Shown: piece after piece, positions 17,307-25,795 of the stretch | Numbering within the stretch: position 1 is the stretch's first letter | How the letters are laid out: each line of letters starts with the position of its first letter | Source: Limnohabitans sp. Rim8 | GTDB taxonomy: Bacteria > Pseudomonadota > Gammaproteobacteria > Burkholderiales > Burkholderiaceae_C | NCBI RefSeq assembly: GCF_945869175.1 | Contig: NZ_CAMBNZ010000022.1 | Location: 1-33,800, forward strand | Length of the DNA: 33,800 nt | Direction of reading: 5' to 3' | Made by a program: the position numbers and the translations under genes | Notes under the pieces: model-generated | Database searches by the model: none | The model's input: the letters and a program-made list of their open reading frames with translations, nothing else | What the model was told of the DNA's origin: nothing

Positions 17307-18898
17307 GGTGTGAGGGTGTGGGGAATGCGGGTGTCGCGCACGGTCCATTCCAGGAGTTGGTCAAGAGCCCCTCTGGCTTGATGGGCATTGGGGTGGTTCA
17401 AGACCGCCACCAGCGTGTAGCGTTGTCCGCTTTGTCCTTGCACATAGCCCGCGACCGAGACCACGTCGCGCAGCGAGCCGGTTTTGAGCCAGGCGTTCCC
17501 GATGACCGGAGACTGTGGGTGGCGGTCTTTGAGCCGGGCGGTGGTGCCATCCAAGCCGGCCAGCGACAAGGAGTTGACAAAGTGCTTGGCGTGCGGGCCT
17601 GCGTGGGCGGCTTGCAGCAGGGCCGTCAATGCGCGGGCTGTGCTGCGCTCTTGACGCGACAGGCCCGAGCCGTTCTCCATCACCGGCTCATCTGACCCGG
17701 TAAATCCGCTGCGCCACCATTGCGACAAGCGCAGTCGGGAGGCTTCAAAGCGGCCGGGGGCGCCCAGTTCACTGGACAGCGTCAGGTACAGCTGCTGGGC
17801 CATCACGTTGTTGGAGAACTTGTTGATGTCCTGGATGATATCGGACAGCGGCAAAGAAGGTGCTTCCACCAGCAACCGCGCTGATGGTGCAAGCGTGCCA
17901 TAACGGACTTGCCCGGTGAGTTGTCCTCCAGCAGACAGCCACATCGCACGCATGACACGCGGCGCATAGTTGTCCGGATCGGGATAAGCCACGGGCCATG
18001 CCCGTTCCCCGCAGCGCAAGGGGTAGCTGCCTGCAAACTTCACTTGCAAGGGTTGGCTGAAGTCGGCTTGCAGTTGGCGTCGCCAGTCGTTGCAAGGAGC
18101 TTGCGTGGCGGGCAGTTGAGCCGTCACAGTCAAGCCTGCCAGTGGCGGCTCAAAGCGCACTTGGGCTTGTCCACTCGCGGCATCGGGTGTGAATGTGTAG
18201 ACCACGGCCTTGAAGTTCAGCAGCAGGCCGTCTGGCGTCACGTTGTAGGGCCGCAGGGGCTCGTCGTCAAAGGGTTCGCTGCGCTCACGCACATCGAACA
18301 CGCTGCGGTCGAGCACGATGTCGCCGCGCACCTCGCGCACACCTGCGGCTTGCACTTGGGCCAGCAGGTCTTGCAGGCGCTCCACGACCAGTTTGGGGTC
18401 ACCGCTGCCGCGCACGATCAGGTGGCCCTGCAGCACGCCATCGCGCAGCGTGCCCTCGGTGTAGATGCGGTTGCGCCAGACATGGTCAGGCCCCAAGAGG
18501 CTGAGCCCGGCATAGGTGGTGAACAATTTGATGACCGAAGCCGGGTTCACGCTGGCATTCGCTTGGTGTGACAACTGGCGAGGTACGGTCGAGGCCGTGC
18601 TGTGGGGCAAGGGTGTGATGAGGACACTCAGGGCCGAAGGCGGCACTTGTGCTTGCTGAAGGGTTTGCAGCACTTGGCGCGGCAGTTTGCCGGATGTCAG
18701 GGTGTTGGTGGGTCTTGTGCCCTGGGTGTCTTGGGCTTTGGCAGGCCCAGCCAGCGCCATGCCTACTGTCAGAGCCAACCCCAGCCCCAGCAAGCCGCAC
18801 AGCATAAAACTGGGCGGGGTGCGATCCTCCCAAAGCAACCGCCTAAGCGTTTGGGCAAGGGCGCAGGCGCCTGGGTGCGAAATGCAAGAGAACAACAT
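17303..18898 (-). CDS. dacB: D-alanyl-D-alanine carboxypeptidase/endopeptidase, PBP4 type
   Basis: A periplasmic low-molecular-weight penicillin-binding protein (peptidase family S13) that trims or opens peptidoglycan cross-links. The catalytic motifs are S121-V-I-K124 (SxxK), S362-N-N364 (SxN) and K472-T-G474 (KTG), in family order with the large insert between the first two. The N-terminus has a hydrophobic signal segment ending GPAKA at residue 55. The start is uncertain: the ATG at 18898 gives a 31-residue lead before that segment (531 aa), while the ATG at 18805 would begin at it (500 aa); neither has a clear ribosome-binding site. It is divergent from the EamA gene and coupled to the SemiSWEET gene. 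Confidence 0.92.
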   Translation of the reverse strand: MLFSCISHPGACALAQTLRRLLWEDRTPPSFMLCGLLGLGLALTVGMALAGPAKAQDTQGTRPTNTLTSGKLPRQVLQTLQQAQVPPSALSVLITPLPHSTASTVPRQLSHQANASVNPASVIKLFTTYAGLSLLGPDHVWRNRIYTEGTLRDGVLQGHLIVRGSGDPKLVVERLQDLLAQVQAAGVREVRGDIVLDRSVFDVRERSEPFDDEPLRPYNVTPDGLLLNFKAVVYTFTPDAASGQAQVRFEPPLAGLTVTAQLPATQAPCNDWRRQLQADFSQPLQVKFAGSYPLRCGERAWPVAYPDPDNYAPRVMRAMWLSAGGQLTGQVRYGTLAPSARLLVEAPSLPLSDIIQDINKFSNNVMAQQLYLTLSSELGAPGRFEASRLRLSQWWRSGFTGSDEPVMENGSGLSRQERSTARALTALLQAAHAGPHAKHFVNSLSLAGLDGTTARLKDRHPQSPVIGNAWLKTGSLRDVVSVAGYVQGQSGQRYTLVAVLNHPNAHQARGALDQLLEWTVRDTRIPHTLTP

Positions 18899-18963
18899 CG
18901 TTGAAGTCTAACGGGGCGGATGGCGGTTGTGACTTACCGCTCGAAAGCGGGCAGCGGCCCCGT

Positions 18964-19944
18964 ATGATTGAACCCATGCGATTTTCTTCAAAAACCGTGG
19001 GCCTGGCTTCTGCGGTCATCACGGTGCTCATCTGGACCGGTTTCATTGTCATTGCACGCGCTTCGGCCTCTCGGGGTTTGCTGCCTTTGGACATCGTTCT
19101 GGCCCGCATTTTGGGAGCCAGTGCTGTTTTGTTGCCTTGGGCTTGGTGGTGGATGCGCCCGGCGCGTCTTGCAGGCCAAGCCACCGGTTCCTTGGGCGGC
19201 CTGTCGCCCTTGCCCTTGGGCCCCACTTTGCAAGCGGGCTTTTTGGGCGGCTTGCTTTATGCGGTCTTGGCTTACAACGGCTTCTTTTTTGCCCCTGCCT
19301 CACATGCTTCGGTGTTGTTGCCCGGCAGTTTGCCCCTGTGGACCACGCTGCTGGCCTGGTTGGTGTTGCGCGAAAAAGTCTCTTCGGCGCGTGCGCTGGG
19401 CCTGAGTTGCATTGTGTTGGGCGATGTGTTAGTGGGCGGTGCGAGCTTGCTCATGGCCTTTGAAGGGGGCGAGGTTTGGAAAGGTGATTTGCTGTTCATG
19501 ATCGCCGCCTGCTGTTGGGCGGGTTACAGCGTCACCGTGCGCCGCCATGGCTTGGACGCTGTGCGCGCCACCATGGCCATCACGGCGTTTGCATTTGTCA
19601 CTTTTGTGCCGCTTTATCTGGGCTTGATCGGCTTGGGCGTGTTGCCCACCCACTTGACGCAAGTGCCTTGGACCGAAATCCTGTTCCAAGTGGTTTTTCA
19701 GGGCGTGGGCTCGGTGGTCATCTCGGGCATCACCTTCACGCAAATGGTGCGCCACTACGGCCCGGTGCGTTCGACCATGATCACGGCTTTGGTGCCCGGT
19801 TTGTCCGCATTGGGCGCGGTGTGGTTTTTGGGCGAACCCCTGCACTGGAATTTGTTGGCGGGGCTGGCTTTGGTGACCGGTGGCATTTTGTTTGGCGTCC
19901 GGCAGATGCCAAAGCCTGAACCCAAAACCGGGGCCCCAGCATGA
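18964..19944 (+). CDS. EamA-family (DMT superfamily) transporter
   Basis: An inner-membrane permease with about ten hydrophobic segments arranged as two EamA repeats (about 12-155 and 170-310). Typical stretches are VITVLIWTGFIVIARAS in TM1, FFFAPASHASVLLPGSLPLW, and in the second half HYGPVRSTMITALVPGLSAL followed by FLGEPLHW. Members export amino acids, metabolites or drugs; the substrate is unknown here. Starts at 18964 and 18976 are both possible (the first gives 326 aa); the frame also extends to 18901. The last four bases overlap tsaB (ATGA), so they are coupled, although a functional link is not evident. Confidence 0.85.
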   Translation: MIEPMRFSSKTVGLASAVITVLIWTGFIVIARASASRGLLPLDIVLARILGASAVLLPWAWWWMRPARLAGQATGSLGGLSPLPLGPTLQAGFLGGLLYAVLAYNGFFFAPASHASVLLPGSLPLWTTLLAWLVLREKVSSARALGLSCIVLGDVLVGGASLLMAFEGGEVWKGDLLFMIAACCWAGYSVTVRRHGLDAVRATMAITAFAFVTFVPLYLGLIGLGVLPTHLTQVPWTEILFQVVFQGVGSVVISGITFTQMVRHYGPVRSTMITALVPGLSALGAVWFLGEPLHWNLLAGLALVTGGILFGVRQMPKPEPKTGAPA

Positions 19945-20768
19945 GCGCCGATTCAAAACCGCGTTGGCTGGCCTTTGACACCAGCACCGATGCGATGTCC
20001 TTGGCCGTGGCGTGTGGTGAGCAAGTTTGGACCCAAACTTTGCCTGGTGGTGCACGAGCCTCCAGCGGTTTGATTCCGGCGGTGCTGGCCATGCTGGCCG
20101 AGGCCGACATGCCTTTGACCTCGCTCGACGCCATCGTTTTCGGGCGTGGGCCGGGCTCGTTCACGGGCTTGCGCACGGCCTGTGCCGTGGCGCAGGGCTT
20201 GGCTTTTGGCGCCAATTTGCCGGTCTTGCCCATCGACACCTTGCTGGCCGTGGCGGAAGAAGCCCGTTGGGTTCAGGTGCAAGCGGGCGTTCTGGCCCCC
20301 GATGCCGAATTGACCGTGCTGGCGCTGTTGGATGCCCGCATGGACGAGGTGTACAGCGCGGCTTACCACTGGCAGCCAGCGCAGGGCGAGGGTCACTGGC
20401 AAGTGGCAGCGCCCTTGCAGGTCACTGCCCCCGAAAATATCCCAAGCCCAGAATCGTTGCTCTTGGCACAGGGCCAAGCCGTGTTGCTGGCAGGCAATGC
20501 ATTGGCGGCCTATGGTGAGCGTTTGTTGCCGACCAATCGGGCTGTGCCCTGGTGCGAGGCCTTGCCGACCGCCGCTGCACTTTTGCGCTTGGCGCCTGCC
20601 CTGTGGGCTCAGGGTTTGGCCGTGCCGGCCGATCAGGCCATGCCCCTGTACATCCGAGACAAGGTGGCCCACACCACCGCCGAGCGTGAGGTGATGAAGG
20701 CCCAGGCTTTGCATGACAAATCGCTGTTGGCGGGGACCGCCTTGTCCCCAGCCGCCAAACCGGCGTGA
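19941..20768 (+). CDS. tsaB: tRNA threonylcarbamoyladenosine biosynthesis protein TsaB
   Basis: TsaB is the bacterial partner of TsaD in the complex that transfers threonylcarbamoyl to adenosine 37 of tRNA. The 275-residue protein has the ASKHA-like N-terminus WLAFDTSTDAMSLAV, then the family signature FGRGPGSFTGLRTACAVAQG (about 69-88), and a less conserved second lobe. Length is normal (231-280 in proteobacteria). It overlaps the upstream transporter by four bases and touches rimI (TGATG), the common tsaB-rimI order. With tsaC at 14641, two t6A genes lie in the window; tsaD and tsaE are not here. Confidence 0.94.
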   Translation: MSADSKPRWLAFDTSTDAMSLAVACGEQVWTQTLPGGARASSGLIPAVLAMLAEADMPLTSLDAIVFGRGPGSFTGLRTACAVAQGLAFGANLPVLPIDTLLAVAEEARWVQVQAGVLAPDAELTVLALLDARMDEVYSAAYHWQPAQGEGHWQVAAPLQVTAPENIPSPESLLLAQGQAVLLAGNALAAYGERLLPTNRAVPWCEALPTAAALLRLAPALWAQGLAVPADQAMPLYIRDKVAHTTAEREVMKAQALHDKSLLAGTALSPAAKPA

Positions 20769-21274
20769 TGTTGACCATGATGTCTGCCCAGCCCGCCGCC
20801 CGCATACCGCCTTCAGAGCCAGAGCGCAACCGCGTCAACTTGGCGGCCATGACGCACGAGGACCTGGATGCGGTGCTCGCCATTGAGCAGAGCGCTTACA
20901 GCCACCCCTGGACGCGGGGCAACTTCAGCGATTCGCTCAACCCCCTCTTTGATGCCCAATGCCTCTGGCTGGATGGCGAGTTGTTGGGCTACTTTCTGGC
21001 CATGCGTGGGTTTGAAGAAATGCATTTGCTCAACATCACCGTGGCGCCTGCCCGCCAAGGGCAAGGTTGGGGCCGCATGATGCTGGACGCCTTGTCCTTG
21101 TGGTCACGCCATGAAGGCGCGCAATGGCTGTGGCTGGAGGTGCGCCAAAGCAATCTGCGGGCACTGAAGGTCTACGAGCGCTACGGCTTCAAGCAGATCA
21201 GTATCCGCAAGGATTACTATCCTGCAGGCCGCCAGCAGCGTGAGCACGCGGTGGTGATGAGTTTGAAACTGTGA
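20768..21274 (+). CDS. rimI: Ribosomal-protein-alanine N-acetyltransferase RimI
   Basis: A GNAT acetyltransferase that in E. coli acetylates the N-terminus of ribosomal protein S18. Evidence: AIEQSAYSHPWTRGNF in the N-terminal half, the acetyl-CoA-binding motif ARQGQGWGRMML, LEVRQSNLRALKVYERYGF and the closing KDYYPAG stretch, all typical of RimI. Start choice is open: the ATG at 20768 overlaps the tsaB stop by one base (168 aa); ATGs at 20777 and 20780 would shorten it slightly. The neighbour tsaB is its usual companion across bacteria. Confidence 0.92.
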   Translation: MLTMMSAQPAARIPPSEPERNRVNLAAMTHEDLDAVLAIEQSAYSHPWTRGNFSDSLNPLFDAQCLWLDGELLGYFLAMRGFEEMHLLNITVAPARQGQGWGRMMLDALSLWSRHEGAQWLWLEVRQSNLRALKVYERYGFKQISIRKDYYPAGRQQREHAVVMSLKL

Positions 21275-21282
21275 GCCTGAAC

Positions 21283-22113
21283 ATGAGCGACCCTACCCGA
21301 TTTGACTTGGACGACCGCCAACGCGCCATGCTGGCCGAGATGGGTGTGCGCGTGTGGTGGCCCAAGCGGACGGCCAACGGCGCGACCGACGAACAAACCC
21401 AAGTCCAGGCACTTGTCGAGGCAGCCACCGTGACGGCCATGGCAACGCCAGCACTGCCACCAGCCGCTCCAGCGCCCAAGCCAGCATTTGTGCCCTTGCC
21501 TGCGGCTGAGGTGTTGGCAGCAAAGCCTTTGACCCAGGGCGTGGAGCAAATGGATTGGGCCACACTCCAAGACACCGTGGCCACTTGCCAAGCGTGTGAT
21601 TTGTGCGCGCACCGCCAGCAAGCGGTGTTCGGTGTGGGGGATGTGCACGCCGATTGGATGGTCATTGGCGACCCGCAAGTTGAAGCCGATGGCCAACACG
21701 GCGAGCCTTTTGTCGGCCAAGCCAAGCCCTTGCTCGACAACATGCTCAAGGCGGTCGGTTTAAGTCGCGACACGAACGGCGAAGGGGGTGTTTACATCAC
21801 CAGCAGCCTCAAATGCCGCCTGCCCGGCAGCCGCAACCCCAGCCCGCAAGAGCTGGCGACTTGCACACCCTACTTGGCACGTCAAGTGGCTCTGGTCAAG
21901 CCCAAAGTGATGGTGGTGATGGGGCGGTTTTCGATCCAAGCCGTGCTGCAATCGAGCGAGCCGCTGGGCAAGCTGCGCGGCCAAGTGCACACTTTTCAAG
22001 GCGTGCCCGTGGTGGTGACTTACCACCCGGATGCGCTGCTGCGCAACCTGCCCGACAAAGCCAAGGCTTGGGCTGACTTGGTGTTGGCGCTGAAAGTGGT
22101 GCGGGGGCAGTAA
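21283..22113 (+). CDS. Divergent family-4 uracil-DNA glycosylase-like protein
   Basis: Family-4 UDGs carry a 4Fe-4S cluster and remove uracil from DNA. The 276-residue product has a Pro/Ala-rich N-terminal linker (about 40-85), the cluster cysteines Cys105 and Cys108 with neighbours Cys102 (CQACDLC pattern), and Cys178 and Cys194, separated by 15 residues as in the family. It also has EPFVGQAKPLLDNML and the late TYHPDALLRNLPDKAKAW. Odd: the catalytic motif usually written GEAPG reads GDPQV (129-133), the usual TNxxKCRPPxNR reads TSSLKCRLPGSR, so key Glu and Asn residues are changed. An alternative GTG start at 21271 overlaps the rimI stop. Location after rimI is standard for this gene in Burkholderiales. 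Catalytic activity is doubtful. Confidence 0.85.
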   Translation: MSDPTRFDLDDRQRAMLAEMGVRVWWPKRTANGATDEQTQVQALVEAATVTAMATPALPPAAPAPKPAFVPLPAAEVLAAKPLTQGVEQMDWATLQDTVATCQACDLCAHRQQAVFGVGDVHADWMVIGDPQVEADGQHGEPFVGQAKPLLDNMLKAVGLSRDTNGEGGVYITSSLKCRLPGSRNPSPQELATCTPYLARQVALVKPKVMVVMGRFSIQAVLQSSEPLGKLRGQVHTFQGVPVVVTYHPDALLRNLPDKAKAWADLVLALKVVRGQ

Positions 22114-22181
22114 ACCACGCTTGACCGGGTGTGTCGGGCCAGTCGCCGCCAAGTCAGCGATTGTTGTGGGGCTGCGCTACC

Positions 22182-23102
22182 ATGCAACTCATGACCTTGA
22201 GCCGACAACAAATCACGCTGCTGATCACGCTGACTTTGGTCTGGGGCTTTAACTGGCCCATGCTCAAGTTGGGCGTGAACCACTACCCGCCTTTGTCCTT
22301 TCGCAGTTTGAGCATGTGGATGGGGTTGCCCTTTCTGGCCTTGCTGCTGTACGTCAAAAAGGTCCCCTTCAAGATTCCGAAGGCCGATTGGAAAGAGCTC
22401 TTCATTTTGACCGTCACCAACATGCTGGTCTGGCACGTTCTGATCATGCTGGCGGTGCAAAGCCTCTCCAGTGGCCGATCGGCCATCTTGGGCTACACCA
22501 TGCCGATTTTTTCCGCCATGATCGGTGTCTTGGGGTTCGGGGCCGTTCTGCGCTGGCGGGGCTGGTTGGGCGTGGGGTGCGCGGCTTTTGGGGTGGTGCT
22601 GTTGCTTTGGCATGAATTGAGTGCCATCACTGGCAAACCACTGGGCGTGGTGCTGGGGCTGGTGGCTGCAGCGTTTTGGGGTTTGGGCACGCAGCAAATT
22701 CGCCACACCCGCATCCAGGCACCGACTTTGGCTCTGGTGTTCTGGATGACCTGCATGAGCAGCGTGCTCATGAGTGTTCTGGCTTTTGTTTTTGAGCGCG
22801 ACATTTGGGGACCGCCGCCCGACATGGCCTGGGTTGCCATCGTGTACAACGCCTTTGGCGTGTTTGTGTTTGCTCAAGCTGCCTGGCTTTCGCTGGCGCG
22901 CAACTTGCCGCCGCTGGCCTCCACACTGAGTGTGATGTTCATTCCGGTGTTGGGCGTTTTCAGCGGGGCCTACTTCCTCAACGAAGACTTGCATTGGCAA
23001 GACTGGGCCGCCATCGTGCTGATCGTGCTGGCCATTGCTTCGGTGTTGTGGCCCGAGAGCAGACCCCCTGCACCGGCCCGTCAAGCGGCGGCCGATGCCT
23101 GA
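22182..23102 (+). CDS. EamA-family (DMT superfamily) transporter
   Basis: A second ten-helix drug/metabolite-type permease, 306 aa from the ATG at 22182 (another at 22191). TM1 holds LTLVWGFNWPMLKLGVNHYP, a form typical of EamA exporters. The second repeat ends with LASTLSVMFIPVLGVFSGAY and FLNEDLHWQDW. It is not a close copy of the transporter at 18964: the TM1 and loop sequences differ throughout. The amidase gene starts seven bases after its stop, so the two are probably co-transcribed; export of an amidase product or of excess amino acid is a possible but untested link. Confidence 0.85.
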   Translation: MQLMTLSRQQITLLITLTLVWGFNWPMLKLGVNHYPPLSFRSLSMWMGLPFLALLLYVKKVPFKIPKADWKELFILTVTNMLVWHVLIMLAVQSLSSGRSAILGYTMPIFSAMIGVLGFGAVLRWRGWLGVGCAAFGVVLLLWHELSAITGKPLGVVLGLVAAAFWGLGTQQIRHTRIQAPTLALVFWMTCMSSVLMSVLAFVFERDIWGPPPDMAWVAIVYNAFGVFVFAQAAWLSLARNLPPLASTLSVMFIPVLGVFSGAYFLNEDLHWQDWAAIVLIVLAIASVLWPESRPPAPARQAAADA

Positions 23103-23108
23103 TTGAGC

Positions 23109-24428
23109 ATGAACCAAGACCTGACCCTGTTGAATGCCGCCGCCTTGCAGCAGGTTTATGCGCAAGGCCTCACCGACCCTGTGGCCGTCACCCATGCGCA
23201 CCTGGTGCGCATCGCACAGCGCAACCCCGCACTTCAGGCCTTTGTGCATGTGTGTGAAGACTTGGCCTTGCAACAAGCCCAGGCCAGTGCGCAGCGCTGG
23301 GCCCATGGGCAGCCGCTGGGGCCGTTGGATGGTGTGACGATGGCCCTGAAGGACAACGTGGATGTGGTCGGCATGCCATGCACGGCGGGCACGGCTGCCT
23401 ATGCACAGCGCATGCCAACGCAGGATGCACCGATCTACCAACGCCTGCGCGATGCCGGCATGGTCTTGCTGGGTAAGCTCAACATGCACGAAGCCGCCTT
23501 GGGGGCCACCACCGACAACCCCGTCTATGGCCGTTGCATGAACCCCTTGCGCGAGGGGTTCACGCCGGGCGGTTCGAGCGGTGGCTCTGCCGCTGCCCTG
23601 GCTGACCACCTGTGCACCATCGCTGTGGGCACCGACACCATGGGCTCGGTCCGTATACCGGCCGCTTATTGCGGCGTCATGGGCATGATCCCTACGCGCA
23701 CGCGCATGGCCATGGACGGCATCGTGCCCCTGAGTCCCACCCTGGATGTGGCGGGTCCATTGGCCCGCAGCGGTCATGACCTCGCGCAAGCCATGGCTTG
23801 CTTATTGGGCATCAGCCGACCACCCGCTGCGCAAGGCGGCGCGTGGCGCGGTTTGCGCGTGGGTATCCTGCCGCAGACGAGTGAGGTGGAAATGGCGCCG
23901 GCTGTGCAGCAAGCCTGGCAGGCCACACAGCAGCGCCTGCAGTCGCAAGGTGCGCAGGTGCAAACCGTGCGCTGGCCCGACTGGTCCCCAAGCCGTCACC
24001 GTTTGCATGCCTTGCTCATGAGCGAGTGGGAGGGTGCGCAATATTGGCTCAATGCCTTGGGCCCCGAGTTGCCGGGCTTGAGTGCTGGCTTGCAGAAAAT
24101 GCTGCGCTACGGTGCCCGGCTTGGCCCTGAAAAGCGGCAAGCCAGCCAGGCGGCGATCGACGGCTTGCGCGCGCAGGCTGGGGCGTTGTTGATGGGTATC
24201 GACGCCCTGCTCTTGCCCACCACGCCGCACACCAGTTTTGCCCACACGGAAGCTGCACCCGCCAGCCAGGCCGATTGGGCGTGCTTGGCCAATATGCTGG
24301 GAGCTCCCGCTTTGTCCTTTCCTTGCCCCACCGATGGTTTGCCGGTGTCGTGCCAGTTGCTGGCCGCACCCGGTCAGGACGAGCGCTTGCTCGCGCTGGC
24401 CTGTGCGCTCGACACGTTCTGGGATTGA
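23109..24428 (+). CDS. Amidase-signature family hydrolase
   Basis: A cytoplasmic amidase (439 aa) of the amidase-signature family, which uses a Ser-cisSer-Lys triad. Seen: GVTMALKDNVDVVGMPC with the catalytic Lys, TPGGSSGGSAAALADHL with the cis-Ser, and VGTDTMGSVRIPAAYCGVMG with the nucleophile Ser (the usual residue before GS is Gly; here Met). Lack of GatB and GatC nearby and the shorter length argue against GatA. Substrate unknown: carbamoyl acids, half-amides and aryl amides are all possible. The 3' end overlaps the convergent PrpD-family gene by 55 bases. It starts seven bases after an EamA transporter. Confidence 0.88.
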   Translation: MNQDLTLLNAAALQQVYAQGLTDPVAVTHAHLVRIAQRNPALQAFVHVCEDLALQQAQASAQRWAHGQPLGPLDGVTMALKDNVDVVGMPCTAGTAAYAQRMPTQDAPIYQRLRDAGMVLLGKLNMHEAALGATTDNPVYGRCMNPLREGFTPGGSSGGSAAALADHLCTIAVGTDTMGSVRIPAAYCGVMGMIPTRTRMAMDGIVPLSPTLDVAGPLARSGHDLAQAMACLLGISRPPAAQGGAWRGLRVGILPQTSEVEMAPAVQQAWQATQQRLQSQGAQVQTVRWPDWSPSRHRLHALLMSEWEGAQYWLNALGPELPGLSAGLQKMLRYGARLGPEKRQASQAAIDGLRAQAGALLMGIDALLLPTTPHTSFAHTEAAPASQADWACLANMLGAPALSFPCPTDGLPVSCQLLAAPGQDERLLALACALDTFWD

Positions 24429-25795
24429 CGCCAGGTTTGCAAGCTGTCCCACAAAGGCCCCAAGGCCTGGGCCCTTGGCAGTGCCTGAACCAGACCGATG
24501 AGCTGCTCGGCCCGCGCCACACTCCAGCCACTGGCGTGCAGCAATTGCGCCGCTTTGGCCTGCACTTGGTCAGGACTTAAGGGGTTTTCCGGGTCGCCTA
24601 AAACGTTGACCACTTCACTGTTGTGGTGATGACCGTTGGCCATTTGCAGGTGCAACCGTGCACCAAAGCTTTGCGGGTAAGCTTGGTCCTGAGCAGGCCC
24701 GCACACCAGCGTGACCCTGCCGCGCAACGCGGCGCATAAAGGGTCTGCCAGGGCCGCTGGCGCGGTGGCCTCCAGCCCAAACCCGCCATGGCCCAAGGTC
24801 CAGGCCACACCATGCTGCAAACTGAACTTGCCTTGCAGGGCCGTTTGGGGATGGGGCTGGTCTGCAAATGACAGCGCCACGCCATAGGTCTCTAGGCGGA
24901 TCTGGGCAATCTGATCGGGATCGATCCCTTGGTTGTGCAACTGCAGCGCACACTCGATGGCGGGGTGGACATGCCTGCAAGCGGGCCAAGGCTTGAAGCT
25001 GACCTCGTGCACACGCCAGGCGCGCTCGGCAGAGGTTTGCAGCATTGCTTGCGCCCGGAGCGCGTCAAGATTGCCTGCAGTGGCCTTCAACCAACCCAGA
25101 GGGCCTTCCAAGATGGACAAGGGGCCAGTCATGCCCGCCGCCGCCATGTCGGCCGCCACCAGGCCCGCTTGGGCGCTGTGGCCTGCGGCCATCTGCTTGG
25201 CCCAGCCCGGCTCGAGTCGGCATTGCCAGACGCCTGCAGACTGCATGCCGGCCAAGGCCAGGGCATGTTGCGTCTTTTGGGTGTCGAGCTTGAGCAAACG
25301 GGCGCAGGCCATGGCGCTGGCAAAGACACCCGTGGTGGCGGTGCTGTACCAGTGGGCGTAATGTGAGGGCCCACTGAGCAGTCCGAGCACGATCGCGGTT
25401 TCGTAGCCCACCACCAACGCATCGAGCAAAGCTTCTGCGCTGGCGTTTTCACGCTGGGCCATGGCCATCGCCGCTGGCACGACGGTGTCGCCCGGGTGCA
25501 CCACGGCTTCGCGGTGCACATCGTCCAATTCGTTGCAACTGCCCAAGGCGCCATGCCAGCGGGCCGCTTCTGTGGCCTGCAAGCCAGGGTGACCACACAC
25601 CCAAACGGGGCCGGGCGCTTGTGCTTTCGCCCATTGCCTCAACACCGCACCCAGTTCGGTCGTTTGCCCCAAGTGCGCGCAGCCCAGCCAGTCGATCAGG
25701 TGCAAGGCTGCGCGTTCACGGTCGGGCCCATGCACCGGTCTGCGCAAAGCCGCCACCAGCCATTCGCTCCACGGCGTTGGGGTGGTATCGCTCAT
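24374..25795 (-). CDS. MmgE/PrpD family protein
   Basis: The MmgE/PrpD fold includes 2-methylcitrate dehydratase, cis-aconitate decarboxylase and iminodisuccinate epimerase. This 473-residue member has the helical domain with AARWHGALGSCNELDDVHRE and VHPGDTVVPAAMAMAQ (about 80-115), WQCRLEPGWAKQMAAGHSAQ with the conserved Lys-x5-His-like stretch, and SFKPWPACRHVHPAIE. None of the usual prp genes (prpB, prpC, acnD) is near, so methylcitrate metabolism is unlikely. The start touches the stop of the enoyl-CoA hydratase gene (TGATG) and it is the last gene of the leftward cluster. Its end overlaps the amidase. The reaction cannot be assigned. Confidence 0.88.
   Translation of the reverse strand: MSDTTPTPWSEWLVAALRRPVHGPDRERAALHLIDWLGCAHLGQTTELGAVLRQWAKAQAPGPVWVCGHPGLQATEAARWHGALGSCNELDDVHREAVVHPGDTVVPAAMAMAQRENASAEALLDALVVGYETAIVLGLLSGPSHYAHWYSTATTGVFASAMACARLLKLDTQKTQHALALAGMQSAGVWQCRLEPGWAKQMAAGHSAQAGLVAADMAAAGMTGPLSILEGPLGWLKATAGNLDALRAQAMLQTSAERAWRVHEVSFKPWPACRHVHPAIECALQLHNQGIDPDQIAQIRLETYGVALSFADQPHPQTALQGKFSLQHGVAWTLGHGGFGLEATAPAALADPLCAALRGRVTLVCGPAQDQAYPQSFGARLHLQMANGHHHNSEVVNVLGDPENPLSPDQVQAKAAQLLHASGWSVARAEQLIGLVQALPRAQALGPLWDSLQTWRQSQNVSSAQASASKRSS

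Noticed and set aside
22020-23789. 589-codon open frame on the minus strand opposite the EamA transporter and amidase
   Set aside because: Gln/His-rich, low-complexity translation typical of the antisense frame of GC-rich genes; no motif, and both plus-strand genes are clearly real.
23109-24428. Assignment of the amidase as GatA
   Set aside because: No gatB or gatC adjacent, shorter than GatA, and the altered DTMGS motif.
24374-25795. Assignment of the PrpD-family gene as prpD of the methylcitrate cycle
   Set aside because: No prpB, prpC or acnD nearby and the context is CoA-thioester and amide chemistry; family-level name only.
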